NCBI GenBank assembly: GCA_003255065.1
Contig: QAOA01004025.1
Span: 257,008 to 321,007 of the forward strand
DNA length: 64,000 nucleotides
Direction: 5' to 3'
From: Cercis canadensis
Taxonomy: Eukaryota; Streptophyta; Magnoliopsida; Fabales; Fabaceae
Position 1 is the stretch's first letter. Each line of letters opens with the position of its first letter. The notes under the pieces were generated by a model. That model saw nothing but the letters and a program-made list of their open reading frames with translations. It was not told the DNA's origin and made no database searches. Positions 63,847 through 64,000 of the stretch are shown here, piece by piece. The translations under genes were made by a program, and so were the position numbers.

Positions 63847-64000
63847 ATTCCACAGTGCAACATCAGTTTATGCACTATGATATTGTACATATCTGTAGAT
63901 AAACCGCAGCAAATTCTTTACTCAAAGAACGCAGGCATGTTTTCTTAGGCTGGAAAGTTGGCCTTACTTACAAATTTATTCATTATTTAATCATAATTAA
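63847..64000. other. 3' UTR of the ARM-repeat gene
   Basis: Sequence after the stop codon to the window end; AT-rich, no further gene seen. Confidence 0.5.

Overview
The window is nuclear DNA from a flowering plant, most likely a eudicot. The genes have GT-AG introns, a 5'-UTR intron and AT-rich spacers. Every recognisable protein is a plant family member: dienelactone-hydrolase-like enzymes, F-box/FBA proteins, ribosomal protein S15a, a TDY-type MAP kinase, a MATH-BTB protein, a plastid/mitochondrial guanylate kinase and a membrane-anchored ARM-repeat protein. I cannot name the species. Six single N characters (14078, 15582, 36146, 41412, 47269, 53528) mark contig joins. At four of them the sequence before the N is repeated after it, so the joins were not merged properly.

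Region 1 (1-19530) is a tandem array of dienelactone hydrolase (DLH) family genes. Copy A is cut by the window start (exons 3-7 visible). Copy B is truncated at its 5' end. Copy C is complete: 7 exons, 239 aa, Cys-Asp-His triad present. Copy D has lost intron 2 and most of exon 3. A further B-like copy of about 2.8 kb is probably missing at the N at 14078. The spacers carry a Mutator-like MITE (present twice because the locus is duplicated) and a solo LTR inserted just after the TATA box of copy C. The same site is empty in copy D.

Region 2 (20300-28740) is an F-box/FBA cluster: one intact single-exon gene (23687-24802) with three degraded relatives. Region 3 (28740-31370) is gene-free and carries a foldback MITE and a hAT-like element with an internal GC-rich minisatellite.

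Region 4 (31720-33880) holds the housekeeping gene for cytosolic ribosomal protein S15a, with site II and telo-box promoter motifs. A gene-poor 5 kb with a probable SINE follows.

Region 5 (38960-63850) is a conserved housekeeping/signalling block: MPK16 (+), a BPM-type MATH-BTB gene (-), guanylate kinase (+) and a two-exon ARM-repeat protein gene (+). From memory, Arabidopsis keeps overlapping subsets of this set on chromosomes 3 and 5, so the window seems to preserve the unfractionated order. The genes are independent transcription units; nothing suggests co-transcription. I found no convincing novel molecular system. The most interesting content is the birth-and-decay history of the DLH array, the promoter insertion in copy C, the transposable elements with readable target-site duplications, and the ancestral gene block.
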